The translations under genes were made by a program, and so were the position numbers. Shown piece after piece: positions 45,418 to 57,428 of a stretch of DNA of 64,000 bases. Numbering within the stretch: position 1 is the stretch's first letter; every line of letters starts with the position of its first letter. This stretch comes from Pseudocercospora fijiensis CIRAD86 (lineage: Eukaryota; Ascomycota; Dothideomycetes; Mycosphaerellales; Mycosphaerellaceae): assembly GCF_000340215.1 (NCBI RefSeq), contig NW_006921532.1, positions 11,695,501 to 11,759,500 of the forward strand, read 5' to 3'. Under the pieces are notes generated by a model. It saw nothing but the letters and a program-made list of their open reading frames with translations, did not search any database and was not told where the DNA came from.

Positions 45418-46650
45418 TACGCTTCCCTTCTAAAGGCCGCGCCCTCGTAGCCTGCCTATATTCTAATCTCGACCTCTATTGCCGCTAACTTAGTAAGTCT
45501 AATAAGCTACTTAGCCCGCGCTAAATTGAATACTTAACTACCTAATTATATAACCTTGTTAAACCTTACCTCTAATATAATACAATATACAACTCTAACT
45601 GCGCTATCCCTATATATAATAAACTATAAAGTAATATATATTTATAAGAATTAAGGACTATCGACTAATTATAATACGAGCGCGTCTTCCCTACTATAAT
45701 AGATAGACGTACGAGGTATTATAGTACTACCTCCGTTCTAAGTAATGTCGTACGAGTTCTTTACGTCTACTCTAATAGACCTAGAAATGTCCGCTCCGAG
45801 GGTTTGTCCGCTTCCGAGGGTTGTTCTTATTATTACGAGGGCTATTATTTACTATCGTAGTTTTACTAGCCTAAATTAGTTAGGTTTAGCAGCCTTTAAG
45901 TGTTAACTAATTATATCTTTTTAAAAAACTTAGTTCTTCTAGTTTCTATAGGTAAAGGCTATTATAAGTATAGTAGTAGAGGTTTGCCTCGCTTAAAAGG
46001 TCCGAAAGATCGAGGAGTAACCTATTATCCGTAAGATCGACCCTAGCTAGCTTAGCTCTATAGTTTTACCCTTAGTTAGTCTATTAGTCGCTTAATCTTT
46101 TAACTTAGTTAAAGTTTTAACTTAGCCTTAAAGTTTTAATTAAACCTTTAATAGGCTTAAAGCTTTAATTAAAGTTTTAATTAAAGGTGCCTTAGGCTCG
46201 TAGTATAGGTAAGGTTGTATCCGTAGGCGTAGTAGCAATAGCAAGTAACGTTAATAATAGCGGCGCTAGTCGTCTTAGCGCTAACTTTACCTTGCTTCTA
46301 ATCTTCTTCTTTAACTAACGATAACTCGGTAATACCGTTACTAATATAGCTATATCCTTTCTTTCTTAAATAGTAATACACTCCGCAATACTATTACTAA
46401 TATAGCCGCGCCGGCTACCGGTATACTATTAGCTCGTAGCGCGATACTATCGTCTTTATTACCGTTACTCGTACGCGCGCGCGTATATCGCCCTTATCGA
46501 TCGCTTAGGCCTTAGGGCCTCGATAGAATAAAGGAACAAGAGGGGCGCTAAGAGAAGGGTCTTATAGGGTACGCTAGTAAAGAGGTAGATTCTATAGTAG
46601 TATAGTCTTATTGTCCCTTATTAATAATTGTCTTACCTCTAATTAGTTAG

Positions 46651-46678
46651 CTAATAGTACCCCGGGGGTAGTATTATT
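46651..46678. repeat. CCCCGGGGG near-palindrome, chromovirus C after pol
   Basis: Same place as in A and B. Confidence 0.75.
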
Positions 46679-49249
46679 CCTAGGCGATATTATAGGCCCT
46701 TAGCCTTCTTCTTATTCTTTATACTAGTCTAATACTTATCTAACAACTTAGTTATATCCTCGAAGGAACCTTTAGCTTCCTACGAGTCCTATTTAGGTAG
46801 ATAACCTTGCTATCTTAGTAGGTACTCCTTCTTACCTTACCTAGTACGATACTATAGGATACGTTCTATAGACTATAGCTCCTTACTATCCGCTAGTATG
46901 TCTTCGTGTTCTATAGGGGCTTTATCCCCTTCGCGTAGGTAGTACGGCTTAAGGAGGGATATATAGAAGGTATTATAGATAGTATAATAAGGTAGGAGCT
47001 ATAACTAATAGGCCTATATACCCTTAGCCTCTCGAATGCGGAATAGGCTAATATATCTTAGTACGAGCTTAGGCCTTGTTTTGCTATTAGGTAATAGGTG
47101 TTTACGGATACGGAGGTTCTTTATACTAAGCATAACTATATCGCCTTACTTAAAGGTTATTAGTATATAGCGCTTATCGTGGTAGGTCTTTTAGTACTCT
47201 TAGGCCTTTGTTAGCTTCTTAGCTATCTTAGTATAGATTTCTCGTATCTTCTAGATACGTTCTATTGCCGCTAGCGTTTCTAGTACTTAACGCGCTTCCC
47301 TTTCCTTACGCTCGGCCTCGAGCGATAGTAGGTCTTATAGTATAGTAGCGTTCTAGCCTATTATAGCTATATAGGGCGAGATCTTAGTTAATAAATGTAT
47401 ACTATTGTTATATACGAATTCTATAGGCTATAGGAGGTTAACCTAATCCTCGCGGTTCTTATTAATATAGCTACGTAGGTACTGCTATAGGGTAGCATTC
47501 TGCCTCTCTATTTAACCGTTAGTCTATAGATAGAAGGCTATTAATAGCCGATGCTTTAGTCTTAGCTATAAGCAAATCTCGCTCTAATAGTAAGATATAA
47601 ATATCGAGCCCCTATCGGAGACTATCCCCTTAGGGGTTCCCTAATAGGTATAGAAGATATTACTCTATAGCGCCTCTACTATATTAATAGTAGTCTAGTC
47701 TTTCCGCGCCGGGATATATCGAGCGCCTTTAGTAAATCGATCTACTATAACAAGGATAGTATTATATACGTCCTTGCTACCCCTACGCCTAGTAGGTAGA
47801 AGGCCTATAATAAAGTCTATTATTAGCTTAGCAAATAGCTTCTTTAGAATAGGGAGCGAAGACAACTCGCCGAACGGTAAGTACTTCGGTACTTTAACTC
47901 GCTAGTATACTATATAGGTCTATATATACTCCTTTATATACCGCTTACTATTTAGCTAGTAGTATATACGCGATAGTAACTCGTACGACCTCTCTATACT
48001 ATAGTAACTAGCGAGCTTACTATTATAGTGCCTCTTTAAAAGCTCTTATCTAATCGATTATTCGGCGGGGATATAATATCTGCCCTTAAACTTTAAGTAA
48101 CCTTTATCGTCGATCGACTAGTTATTACTCTTACTAGATCGAGTCGTTCGCCTACTTACAAGCCTATTAATACGGTTAATAGTAAAGGCGTCCCTCTACT
48201 AAGTACGTAATAGCTTATCTATAAACGATTAACTATCCCTATTCGTAAGGTTATTTAATAGTACCCTCGCTATTAAACGAGGTACGTATTATATATATCT
48301 AATAGTACTAGTAGCCGGAACTACTACAACCTCTTCTATAGTGCTATCGCTATAGATAGCAATATCTTTAATCGAGTTATTATAGCTCGAGCGATCTACG
48401 TCCTTTCTAACGTATACTAGAAGAACGACAACTCCGCTATAGTATTTGTTGCCGCCGCGGGGTCCGGAAGTCCGCTTATCCTACGCTTGCTTATTAATAA
48501 TACGGGCTATAGCAATCTTATACTATAGGGTTAGAAACAATAAATTGATATACTAAGTCTCGCTATCGTAATTAGGCCGCCTCGATAGGCTATTAGTAGG
48601 GTTACTTACGCCTAGCTAATATAATATATTAAAATCGAACCTAGCGAAGTAGACGGCCTATCTAGCCTATCGACCTATAACCCTTATAACCTTAGTAATA
48701 CTACGTAGGTTGTTATAGTCTATATAGACCTAAATTATATACTAAGCACTATCGAGATAGTAGCGCTAATACTTAAAGGCCTCGATAATAGCTAGGAGTT
48801 CTTACTTATAGGTCTTATATCGACGCTCTATATCGATTATCTTTCGTAAAAAGAAGGCAATTAGGTACTAGTAATTGTCCTTATCTGATTGCTATAATAT
48901 AATAGCCGATATAGCGAACTGTAAAGCGTTAGTTTCGATTCGGATCTACTTACTTAGTACGAAATAGTATAATAAGGGGACATCCGTAAAGCGTTACTTT
49001 AGGCCGTTAAAAGCGGCTTATGTCTTATTAGTCTATCTAAACTCTCTAGATAGATTAGCCTTAGTTTTAGTAAGCTTAGTTAATAGTATTACGTGCCTCG
49101 AATAGCCCTTAATAAACCGGCGGTAGAAGTTAGTAAAACCGAGGAATAATTAAAGCTTTTTAATAGACGTAGGGATAGGCTATTTAGTAATTGTTTTAAT
49201 CCGGTTAGGATTAGCCTTAATACCCTCGGTTGAAATACTATAGGGCACT

Positions 49250-49266
49250 TTAGGGTTAGGGTTAGG
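49250..49266 (+). repeat. Interstitial telomere-type tract (TTAGGG)2.8
   Basis: TTAGGGTTAGGGTTAGG, the canonical filamentous-fungal telomere repeat on the G-rich strand, placed 12 bp after the truncation point of C. It is the only such tract noticed in the window. Confidence 0.75.
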
Positions 49267-49297
49267 CGTATAGCGGACGTATAGTAGGGCGCCGGCG

Positions 49298-49984
49298 TCG
49301 GGCTAATTAGCTATAACTAGCGATACGGTAAGGGCCGCGGGCTAATTAGCTATAACTAGCGATAGGAACGCTCGCCCTCGCGCGCGACGTCGACGAGCCC
49401 TATTTACTATTTATCGCCTCCCTTATAGAACTATTCTCTATTTATTCGATATTATAATATCGAAGGCATAAAAGAATATATTCTCGCGCCTGCTCGTAGG
49501 CCGCCTACGTGTATTACGAGCTAAATAAGAAGGCGGTCGTATTCTTAGTCGTATCTCGACTGCGCCCGCGTCGGGCTAATTAGCTATAACTAGCGATACG
49601 GCAAGGGCCGCGGGCTAATTAGCTATAACTAGCGACAAGAACGCTCGCCCTCGCGCGCAACGTCGACGAGCCCTATTTACTATTTATCGCCTCCCTTATA
49701 GAACTATTCTCTATTTATTCGATATTATAATATCGAAGGTATAAAAGAATATATTCTCGCGCCTGCTCGCAGGCCGCCTACGTATATTACGAGCTAAATA
49801 AGAAGGCGGTCGCATTCTTAGTCGTATCTCGACTACGCCCGCGTCGGGCTAATTAGCTATAACTAGCGATACGGTAAGGGCCGCGGGCTAATTAGCTATA
49901 ACTAGCGATAGGAACGCTCGCTCTCGCGCGCGACGTCGACTAGCCCTATTTACTATTTATCGCCTCCCTTATAGAACTATTCTC
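49298..49984 (+). repeat. 273-bp tandem repeat, about 2.5 copies
   Basis: Units start at 49298, 49571 and 49844 (period exactly 273). Each unit holds two copies of a GGCTAATTAGCTATAACTAGC word (with the palindrome GCTAATTAGC) and a GC-rich CTCGCGCGCGACGTCGAC block. A further fragment recurs near 51299-51375, downstream of the helicase remnant. Subtelomere-like satellite by context. Confidence 0.8.
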
Positions 49985-50002
49985 TTAGAGTACTCTCTAC
50001 GA

Positions 50003-51290
50003 GCTATACCGCGAAGATGCCCTCCGCGGCCTTCGCGAAGCAGTCTTAATAACTCGCTATACTCTATATACCGCTAAGGACGCATTTAATAGCAAAGTTG
50101 GTATCTATACTAAAGTAAGTCTCGCCTTTACCCCTTTAACGCGCCGCCCGTTATATACTAACCTAAGTAGGTTTATATCTACGGCGCGACTTTGTCTATA
50201 TGTAGCTTCGCCGTCTGCGTTACTTTTAGTCTCCTCCGTACTAGTAAGAAAGTTCTATAGGAACCGCGAAGATACCCTCCGCGGCCTTCGCGAAGTAGTC
50301 TTAATAACTCGCTATACTCTATATACCGCTAAGGACGCATTTAATAGCAAAGTCGGTATCTATACGAAGGTTAGTCTCGCCTTTACCCCTTTAACGCGCC
50401 GCCCGTTATATGCTAACCTAAGTAGGTTTATATCTACGGCGCGACTTTGTCTATACGTAGCTTCGCCGTCCGCGTTACTTTTAGTCTCCTCCGTACTAGC
50501 AAGAAAGTTCTATAGGAACAGTTAAAGCGCCTTATCGCCGGTAGCTTAGTCGTTCTTATACTAATAAATAACAAGTTCGTATCTCGCGCTATTATCGCTA
50601 CTATTACCGCTCGACTACTAGAGGGACTTTAGTAGAATCTACCTAAGCTTAATCTTGCCTTTACCCGTCCCGAGGAGTTAGAGCTAGATCCTACTATAGA
50701 ATATCTTATAGTAGAGGACCGTAGCGGACTTTTCGAAGCTAATCGGCATACCTTGCTTAGCCTTTAGCGTATAATACGCGAGGGTTTCCCCTTATTAGAG
50801 TACCTCGTTAGTATATAGCCTTACATTTCGGCGCCTAAGTATTTCAAAGCATAGCCGAAGCGAGATCTAAGCTCTGTCCTAGTTAACAACTCTAACGAGA
50901 GCTTCGAGAATGTTAATATAGTTAAGTACTAGCCTTCTAAGCCTAATAGTGCTCTAGACGCCTCCTAACTAGAAGCGCTCTATCGTATTCTAACGGCGCG
51001 TCTTGCTATTATTTAAGGCCTACCCGGTACTAGCAAGACCTATGTCTCTATATAAGCTATTAAAGTAATGCTCGAGAACTAGAACAAGGGAGATCTACTA
51101 ATAATTATCGCTTGTTAGACTAACTACGCTATCGACTAGTTTTTACGTTATATCGCTATATTCGAGGAAGAATTTGTACGTCTTAGTAGTCGTAGCAAGG
51201 ATAAGGATATCGTTAAGCCGCTTCGTTAGGATACGACGAAGCGCTTCTAGTTAGTAAGCCGCTTCGCTAGGATACGACGAAGCGCTTAAG
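50003..51290 (+). pseudogene. RIP-damaged NFX1/ZNFX1-type SF1 helicase fragment with intron
   Basis: The frame opens REDALRGLREAV ... KVGIYTK, is interrupted by a 53-bp intron (GTAAGT, branch ACTAAC, AAG) and continues VYIYGATLS, FAVRVTFSLLRTSKK, EQLKRLIAGSLVVL. It then runs through a linker to the P-loop GLPGTSKTYVS near 51019-51051 (GPPGTGKT), IIIAC-stop-TNYAID-stop-F (CQTNHAIDQF) and FVRLSSRSKD (motif Ia region). These are the hallmarks of fungal NFX1-type RNA helicases (UPF1-like SF1). Stops are TAG/TAA at Gln/Trp sites. Helicase motifs II-VI are not seen: the frame dissolves after about 51290. Host-type splicing suggests a duplicated host gene, not a transposon protein. Confidence 0.7.
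50009..50518 (+). repeat. 255-bp tandem duplication within the helicase, intron included
   Basis: Copies 50009-50263 and 50264-50518, period 255 (85 codons). Both contain the same intron, at 50115-50167 and 50370-50422. Differences are transitions. Each copy encodes the REDxLRGLRE to VTFSLLRTSKK segment. Confidence 0.85.
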
Positions 51291-51412
51291 AAATATTAAA
51301 GTAAGAAGGCATTCGCATTCTAAGTCGTATCTCGACCGCGCCCGCGTCTAGCTAATTAGCTATAACTAGCGATACGGCCCTCGCTCCGTTAGAACGCGAC
51401 GGAGCGCTTCTA
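51218..51412 (+). repeat. Three short hairpin repeats GCGCTTCGTCG-type
   Basis: Two near-identical inverted-repeat words (CGCTTCGTTAGGATACGACG and CGCTTCGCTAGGATACGACG, each closing with AAGCG) at about 51220-51250 and 51260-51288, and a diverged third (CGCTCCGTTAGAACGCGACG) near 51385. Each can fold as a hairpin. Confidence 0.6.
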
Positions 51413-51758
51413 GTTAAGAAACATACGGGGTACGCATTCCCCTATCCCTTACCCTCCGGTTCCGTAAGTAGGGATTTACCTATCTTCTTAGCTATACTTT
51501 TAGTCTTATATTAAGTATACGAGGTACCCTTTCCCGAAATCTAGCTAACCTGTCTGCCCGACATTAATTAAATATTATTAGAACCTAGCTAACTATCTAA
51601 TTAAATAGCCTTCCTTCGCTATTACGGAAGGCTACTACGAACCTTACCCCGTATCTCGTATTACTCCGCCTATCGCCTAGTAAGGACTTTTACCTTTAAT
51701 AACAGACCTACTAGTAATACTCTTTAGGTTTACTTATCCTACGGTCCGACAGAGGAAC
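51413..51758. other. RIP-mutated DNA without recognisable coding
   Basis: CpA/TpG-poor sequence between the helicase remnant and the left palindrome of element F. Open text in one plus frame is not recognisable. Confidence 0.4.
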
Positions 51759-51823
51759 AACTTAAAACTTTTAGTACGCACCTAAAACGCCTAGTTTTAG
51801 GTACGTACCTAAAGTTTTAAGTT
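51759..51823 (+). repeat. Left palindrome of element F
   Basis: 65-bp imperfect palindrome: AACTTAAAACTTTTAGTACG, a GCCTA loop region, and TAGGTACGTACCTAAAGTTT. Mismatches are mostly of RIP type. Confidence 0.75.
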
Positions 51824-52225
51824 ATTTACGGTGTCCTTTAATTGCTAGACTTTAGGTTTTGTAACGTCTACGGGAAGGCCGTAGGCAGTATACGAACCTG
51901 CTTGTACGCACTGCTTTATACGCAAAATACACTACGCTACTATTCCTTGCTCTCTTATATACAAAATACATCGCTAGAAAGGGGTAGCCCTTTCTAGTAT
52001 TAGTAGTTTCCGCGAGATAGAACTACTACCTCCTCGAATTCTATACTTATTAGCGCGGCTTATATATAAGCTTTGCCCTCCGCTATTAACGGAATTAATA
52101 CGATGCCGCCTAAAGAATAGCGTAAGCTACTCGGTACTAAAGAGGAAGAGCGGAAGAAGAAGGCCGAACGTACCGCGAGGAAGTTAGCGAGTACGGCTCT
52201 ACGACGAGCCTAGAAGAAAGTATAG

Positions 52226-52504
52226 TATTAGCTAGTAACCGGCCCTATACCTATAGGGCAGTTTTGAGCCTATATAAGAGGCCTCCTTCTATATTGTAGA
52301 TAGAGTATTAACCTCGTATAGTACATTGTTTATGTTACACTTCTACAATGCCTATATTGTAGGGCTCTAGTTATTAGCCTAAGCGACAGTCTCGTTATCC
52401 TATCTTGCTAAACATAGCTGCCTATATTGCTATAGGTTATGTTACCCTCGGTAGCCTATACTATTGCTATAAGTAGTAGTAGTAGTGTTAGTTTCCGTCC
52501 TTTA
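52226..52504 (+). repeat. 5' LTR of D
   Basis: 279 bp, same length and termini as 21394-21672. Confidence 0.88.
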
Positions 52505-53160
52505 TTAGAGCCGAAGGTAGGGCTATCTCTTTATATCTAACAGGTTCGGGTATATTAAAGGTAGTCTCTAGGTACGAATAGCTATAACCGAAGCGAGGGC
52601 ACGATAAGAGCCTACGATACGGACGATACCGAAGTATCTTAAGGGGCCGTTATAACAAGTAGAGAAACCTCTTAACGAGGGCATCGCTTTAACCCCGAAA
52701 AGCTACAAACCCTTAGGACTGTTATAGCTTAGGGCCTAGTCTATAACTATAGCTAGCTTCTAAGGACTCGGCTCCGGGTCGAAGACCTATTTAGTACCGC
52801 TTACTCGAGATAAGCTACCGCCCGCCTAAGGAGGAGATAGACTAATTACCTATCGGCCTTGCTTAGTTTGCTAAGACTATCTATACGATAGCAATTTCTA
52901 GATTATAGGTCGGATGCCTAGATAGTTCCCCTATCGACCGGGTAGATTACTTCGGGATTCGCTACCTCGTTCGGATAGTGCTTAGCCTTCTACTAGAAAA
53001 AGAAGGTCCCCGCCCCCCCCCCGCCTAGCTAAAGGAGATACGAGCTAGTTTCTAGGATCTAGGTGTAAATAGAGATTGCAGTCTCTCCCTCCGAGCGGCT
53101 TTCGTCTAATACTAAACTTAGCTCCTAGAGATGTATAGGCGACCCCTAGGAGGCCAAATT

Positions 53161-53187
53161 CTAATGCTACCCCGGGGGTAATATTAG
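53161..53187. repeat. CCCCGGGGG near-palindrome, element D before gag
   Basis: Arms CTAATGCTA and TAATATTAG, about 120 bp ahead of the gag frame. Confidence 0.75.
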
Positions 53188-53299
53188 AAGAAAATAGCCT
53201 AGTACACCATTCTCTCGCATAGCAATATCGAAACAAACCAAACCTATAATATATACTAAAAACACTTTCCTATAGCATTTTATTTCAACTACTTTACGA

Positions 53300-56200
53300 C
53301 AATCGAATAAGCTCTAGCTCTAGCGAAAACGAGCATTACGAATTAGCGGAATCTTCGGAATCTAATAACCTACCGGACCCTATTAACGAAGAAATCAGGC
53401 GACGACTAGTTATTATAAGCGCCGTCGAACTAGGGGCTATCGAGCCTTCTACGCCCGAGGCTCTCTACAATGTCGTTATAAAGATAATTTAAGGGCAAAC
53501 TAACCTTCTCCGTTAGAATAGGCGTCGCCTACTAGAGCTAGGAAGCAGTAGGAACCCTTTGTTCGAAGGGTAGAACGCTACGGCGTACGTAGAACGCTTC
53601 GAGGACAACTTAGCCGAGTATAGACTCGAAGAGGAGTCGGACTAGTACAAGGTCCGGTCCCTTACGAGGACTACTATTACTAAGCTTTACCAAACCCTTA
53701 GAACCCTAGTTAGCTACCTAGAAAAGGACGACAAGTCTAATGCCGACTAGGAGGTCTTTAAGTAGGCCTTTATAAGGGAGTATCGGGATCGCGATAGCCG
53801 TCGCATTAAAGGCAGTCGTACGTAGCTTAAGAACCTCTATATAGAGAGGCGCACCGAAGATAACGACCTAAAGAAGTACGTCCGCGAGTTTGTTAAGTTA
53901 GCGGACGGCATCGACTAGTAGGACCTCGAGAATTCTTAGAGAACGAGGCTACTCCTAAAAGGGTTGCCGTAGTCTACGGCTAAGCGTATCTTCCGTCGCT
54001 ACAAGCTTAGCGAAGCTAATCCTAAAACCTTTAGGAAGTACAAAGAGGTCCTAGAGGCTATTAAGGACGATATTAATAGCTCCGCCGATGCAAAGAAGTT
54101 CATTTACGGCGAGGACCGGAATAACCTAGCCTAGGTAAGGAACGATGCCTTAGGAACTAGAGGGCCTAAGTTTCTTCCTAAATCGTAAAGTAGTCCTAGT
54201 ACCGTAACTCCTACCGTTACTAAGCATTCTTAGAACGTTACGGACTTAGCTAAATCCCTAGCCTAGCTTAACCTCAATGCGAAAGCACTATAGCGAGTTA
54301 GGGAGGTCCTTAATGCTAGCATACTAAAGGATGTACTACTAGTCTACTAGGTCTCCGATCCCAACTACCCTAAGGCCCCTTTAGTTAACGTCTACGCTAT
54401 ACGGAAGATCTATTCTAACTTAGATAGCAAGTGCTAGATATGCGGCGGTTTCAAACATATTTAATTAGACTACCCTATCTAGAAGGAGCTTCTTAAGAGG
54501 AAACTCGTTATGCAAGTAAATAGTCGGTTCTACTATACCGACACCGGCGATAAGATTAACTTCGAGTAGGATCGTAGAGCTCCGAAGCTGCCTTAACTTA
54601 GGAGTCTTCTAGAGAAGAAGTATAGTAGCAAGATCGAGTTTAAGGATACTAGGAATAGTACCCTCGCCGCTATTACTAAACGAGAAACTTAGAAGGTTAG
54701 GGCAAAACAGGTTAAGGAGCGGAGTAGTAATAGTACTACTAAGCCTATTAAAGTTAACTTTGTATCTTAGGACCCGGACGCAGTTACTAATGTTTACGCG
54801 GTTACTAAGAACAGTATAGATGTCTACGCTACTATAAGGTCCTAAACTCAGTCGTCCTAAACCTAGTCCTAGGGCAAGGGTAAGAGCCCGCAGAACCCTA
54901 CCCGCCCTAGTGCGGCAGCCCCTACTAGGATACTTAAGAAGCAGGTAGCTAATAAGGCTAAGAAATAGCGAGAATTAGTCGCTAAGACTAAGACACTCTA
55001 GACAGCTAAAGACCGTGTAACCCGAGCTAGTATAGCTACTCCGGAGGTACTAGAAACTCTAGATATCGATATAGAGGATGCTACTACCGACCTTAGTAGT
55101 ACCCTAGGCCTAGCTAACCCGCCGGCCTACAAACGAAAATTAGCCGACCTAAAGAGCTTTCGCTTTAATAGGTATATAAAGAAGTATAGCGCCGGGCCTA
55201 CTAACTCTTACGATATAAAGGCAAATGCTCTCTTCTAGGCTTTATAGTTCCTAGACCTTAAGTCTAACGTGTCTATAGGGGAGCTTCTAGTATACGGTTT
55301 GCCTACTAACCTGTTCTAAAGCCGGATTCCTAACGATACTACCTTTATAAAAGACCTTACAGCCCTCTAACGTAAATAGGGGCGAGAGGACTATATCGAC
55401 GTCTCTTCCCTATAGTTCCTTCCTAAATTTTTAGGGGCCTAGGAGTTAGCAGAAGGCGAATTAGTAACCTACGAGAGCTAGGAGACTATCGATAATACTA
55501 ACGAAGAGGGGATTAAGGAGATAGGCCGAGGGGATAATAATAATGCCGACTCTGCTTTAGTTTTAGTTTCTATTAAGGCTGTCCGATTTACTAGCTAACA
55601 AATCGGTCGAGTAGGACCTCCTCGACCTAAGGAACTTTACTCTATCCCTAATAATATAGACCTTTCCGCAGTTACCCGTTCCTTTACCGTCGTTCCCGCT
55701 ATCTATATTTAAGTTACTATTAGAAGCTATAGCTAGCAGTTGCTAGCAATGCTTAATAATAGTTTAGAGTTACTTATTATAAGTAAGCGCTAGGCTAAAC
55801 AGCTCCGACTGCTAATAAACAGAGATATTTCCCTTAGTATATAGGGAGTAAATAGGGAGGTTGCGCTAGTAGGTGCCTACTATAATGTTATAGTAGACGC
55901 TTTCGGCATATGCTTTTCCTTTACCTTCTAGATTGCCGCTAACCCGAACACGCCAATTATTCTAGGTCGACTATAGTCTCGTATAACCCGGGATATCTAG
56001 CGCAACTGCGACGATAGCTCCTAGGAAGGAACTATCGCTAACTAGAAGGGCAACCGAGTCGTATTTACTAGTTATATCGGAAACACTAGCTACAAATCCT
56101 ACGAGGATATCCTTGCTACTTCTAAACGCTCTTCGGGAAACGCTATAGCGCGGTTATAAGACCGGCAATCTGCGCTATAAGTCAATGTAGCTTAAATAGG

Positions 56201-57424
56201 TTATATCTAGAGGTGCGCCGCTCCGTACGATAAGGCTAGTTCCTAGGCTCTATACTAAGAAGACGAATGCTCGAAGCGACAGCGAGTATAATAGTACAAC
56301 GACTACCTAGTGCACGAATCTCGGTAATAATACTGTCGTAGGCATCGCCGCCGGAAGCGGATCTACCCGAGCCCGAGTCCGAACTAACTAATTAGAGCGC
56401 CGAGCTAATACTACCCCGGGGGTGTTATTAGGAATCTAACGTTTTCGCCGGAATTATAAATCAGGATTACTAGCTATATACCTACCGACTTAAGGAGACT
56501 TCTAATAAAGTTTACGCGCTGTTCTATTACGCTAATCTCCGGGCCTAACGTTAAAGAGAGAGGGCTCGGGTATTACGAGCGGTTAGCGTATATACCCTAT
56601 ATAAGAGGGTAGCTAACAAGATTAAGCCCGTAAAAGGTAGCGTATACATAACCGATAGGTCTAATCCTAGCGGAAATCCTAACTAGCGACAAAAGTACCT
56701 TAACCGCGAAGCGATATTAACACCTAGGGATGGTCTATACGACTAGAGGTATATTACTAAAAAGTTCTCCGCTATTCCTAGGGGATCGAGGCTAACGCCG
56801 GAGAGACTAGCGAATATCAAACCTAGCATCGAGCTTTCGGATCTTAAACTAGATTTGCTATACGAGCTTCTATATAACCGCGAAGCCGTATTAGTATATA
56901 ACTTCACGCATCTAGGTAGGATTAACCTAGAGGTTGCCCCTCTATAGAGGATCCGAACGATCGAGTATAAGCCTTAGGCTTACCTAGGGTTTAAGCTAAA
57001 CCTAAGCCTAAGAGGTATAGTTAAGGATATAATACGGTAGCGTATAAAGGCTAGCACCTTAGAGCCTTCCTATGCCTCGTATCGCAACCTATACTTCCTA
57101 GTTTAGAAGAAGACAGCTCCTAGGGAACTAAAGAAGTACCGTCTAATTAACGCTATACAAAAGTTCAACGTAGTTACGATTAGAGATACTAACCTCCCTC
57201 CGGAGACTAATAGGTTCTCGGAAGCTTTTGCTAACTATATTATAGCCTTACTAGTTAATGTTTTCTCGGGCTACGACTAGATCCCTCTCTATCCTAATAG
57301 CCGCGACCTTACTAGTTTCGAGACACCTCTTAGGCTATATAGACAAACTACCCTTCCCTAAGGGGTAACTAACTCCGTAGCCTAGTTCGTTCGCATTATA
57401 AACCAAGTCCTCGCGGCCTATATC
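53300..57424 (+). pseudogene. Gag, protease and partial RT of D
   Basis: Gag text SENEHYELAESSESNNLP, CCHC knuckle C-stop-ICGGFKHI near 54440, retropepsin-like MLNNSLELLIISKR near 55750, RT text KKYRLINAI and VFSGYD-stop-IPLYP near 57150-57300. Less RIP-damaged than the element 2 copy in places (His retained in the knuckle). Ends at the RT/LTR deletion junction. Confidence 0.75.
56405..56431. repeat. CCCCGGGGG near-palindrome, element D between protease and RT
   Basis: Arms CTAATACTA and TGTTATTAG; same place as 25576 in element 2. Confidence 0.75.
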
Positions 57425-57428
57425 TTAC

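Larger units (their letters stand above)
45221..49238 (-). mobile_element. Chromovirus C, truncated in pol
   Basis: Third copy of the A/B family, minus strand. Its single 197-bp LTR is 45221-45417. Chromodomain (about 46690-46860), integrase (about 47.0-48.2 kb) and RNase H to RT boundary (about 48.5-49.2 kb) parallel B position for position. Homology ends at about 49238, in the sequence equivalent to B 32865, so the RT, protease, gag and the other LTR are missing. The adjacent bases are unrelated and begin with a TTAGGG tract. C is more heavily RIP-mutated than A and B, so it is older. Confidence 0.88.

Noticed and set aside
49298..49984. CRISPR-like or phage-type repeat array
   Set aside because: Units are contiguous 273-bp tandem copies without unique spacers, in a eukaryotic RIP-mutated context.
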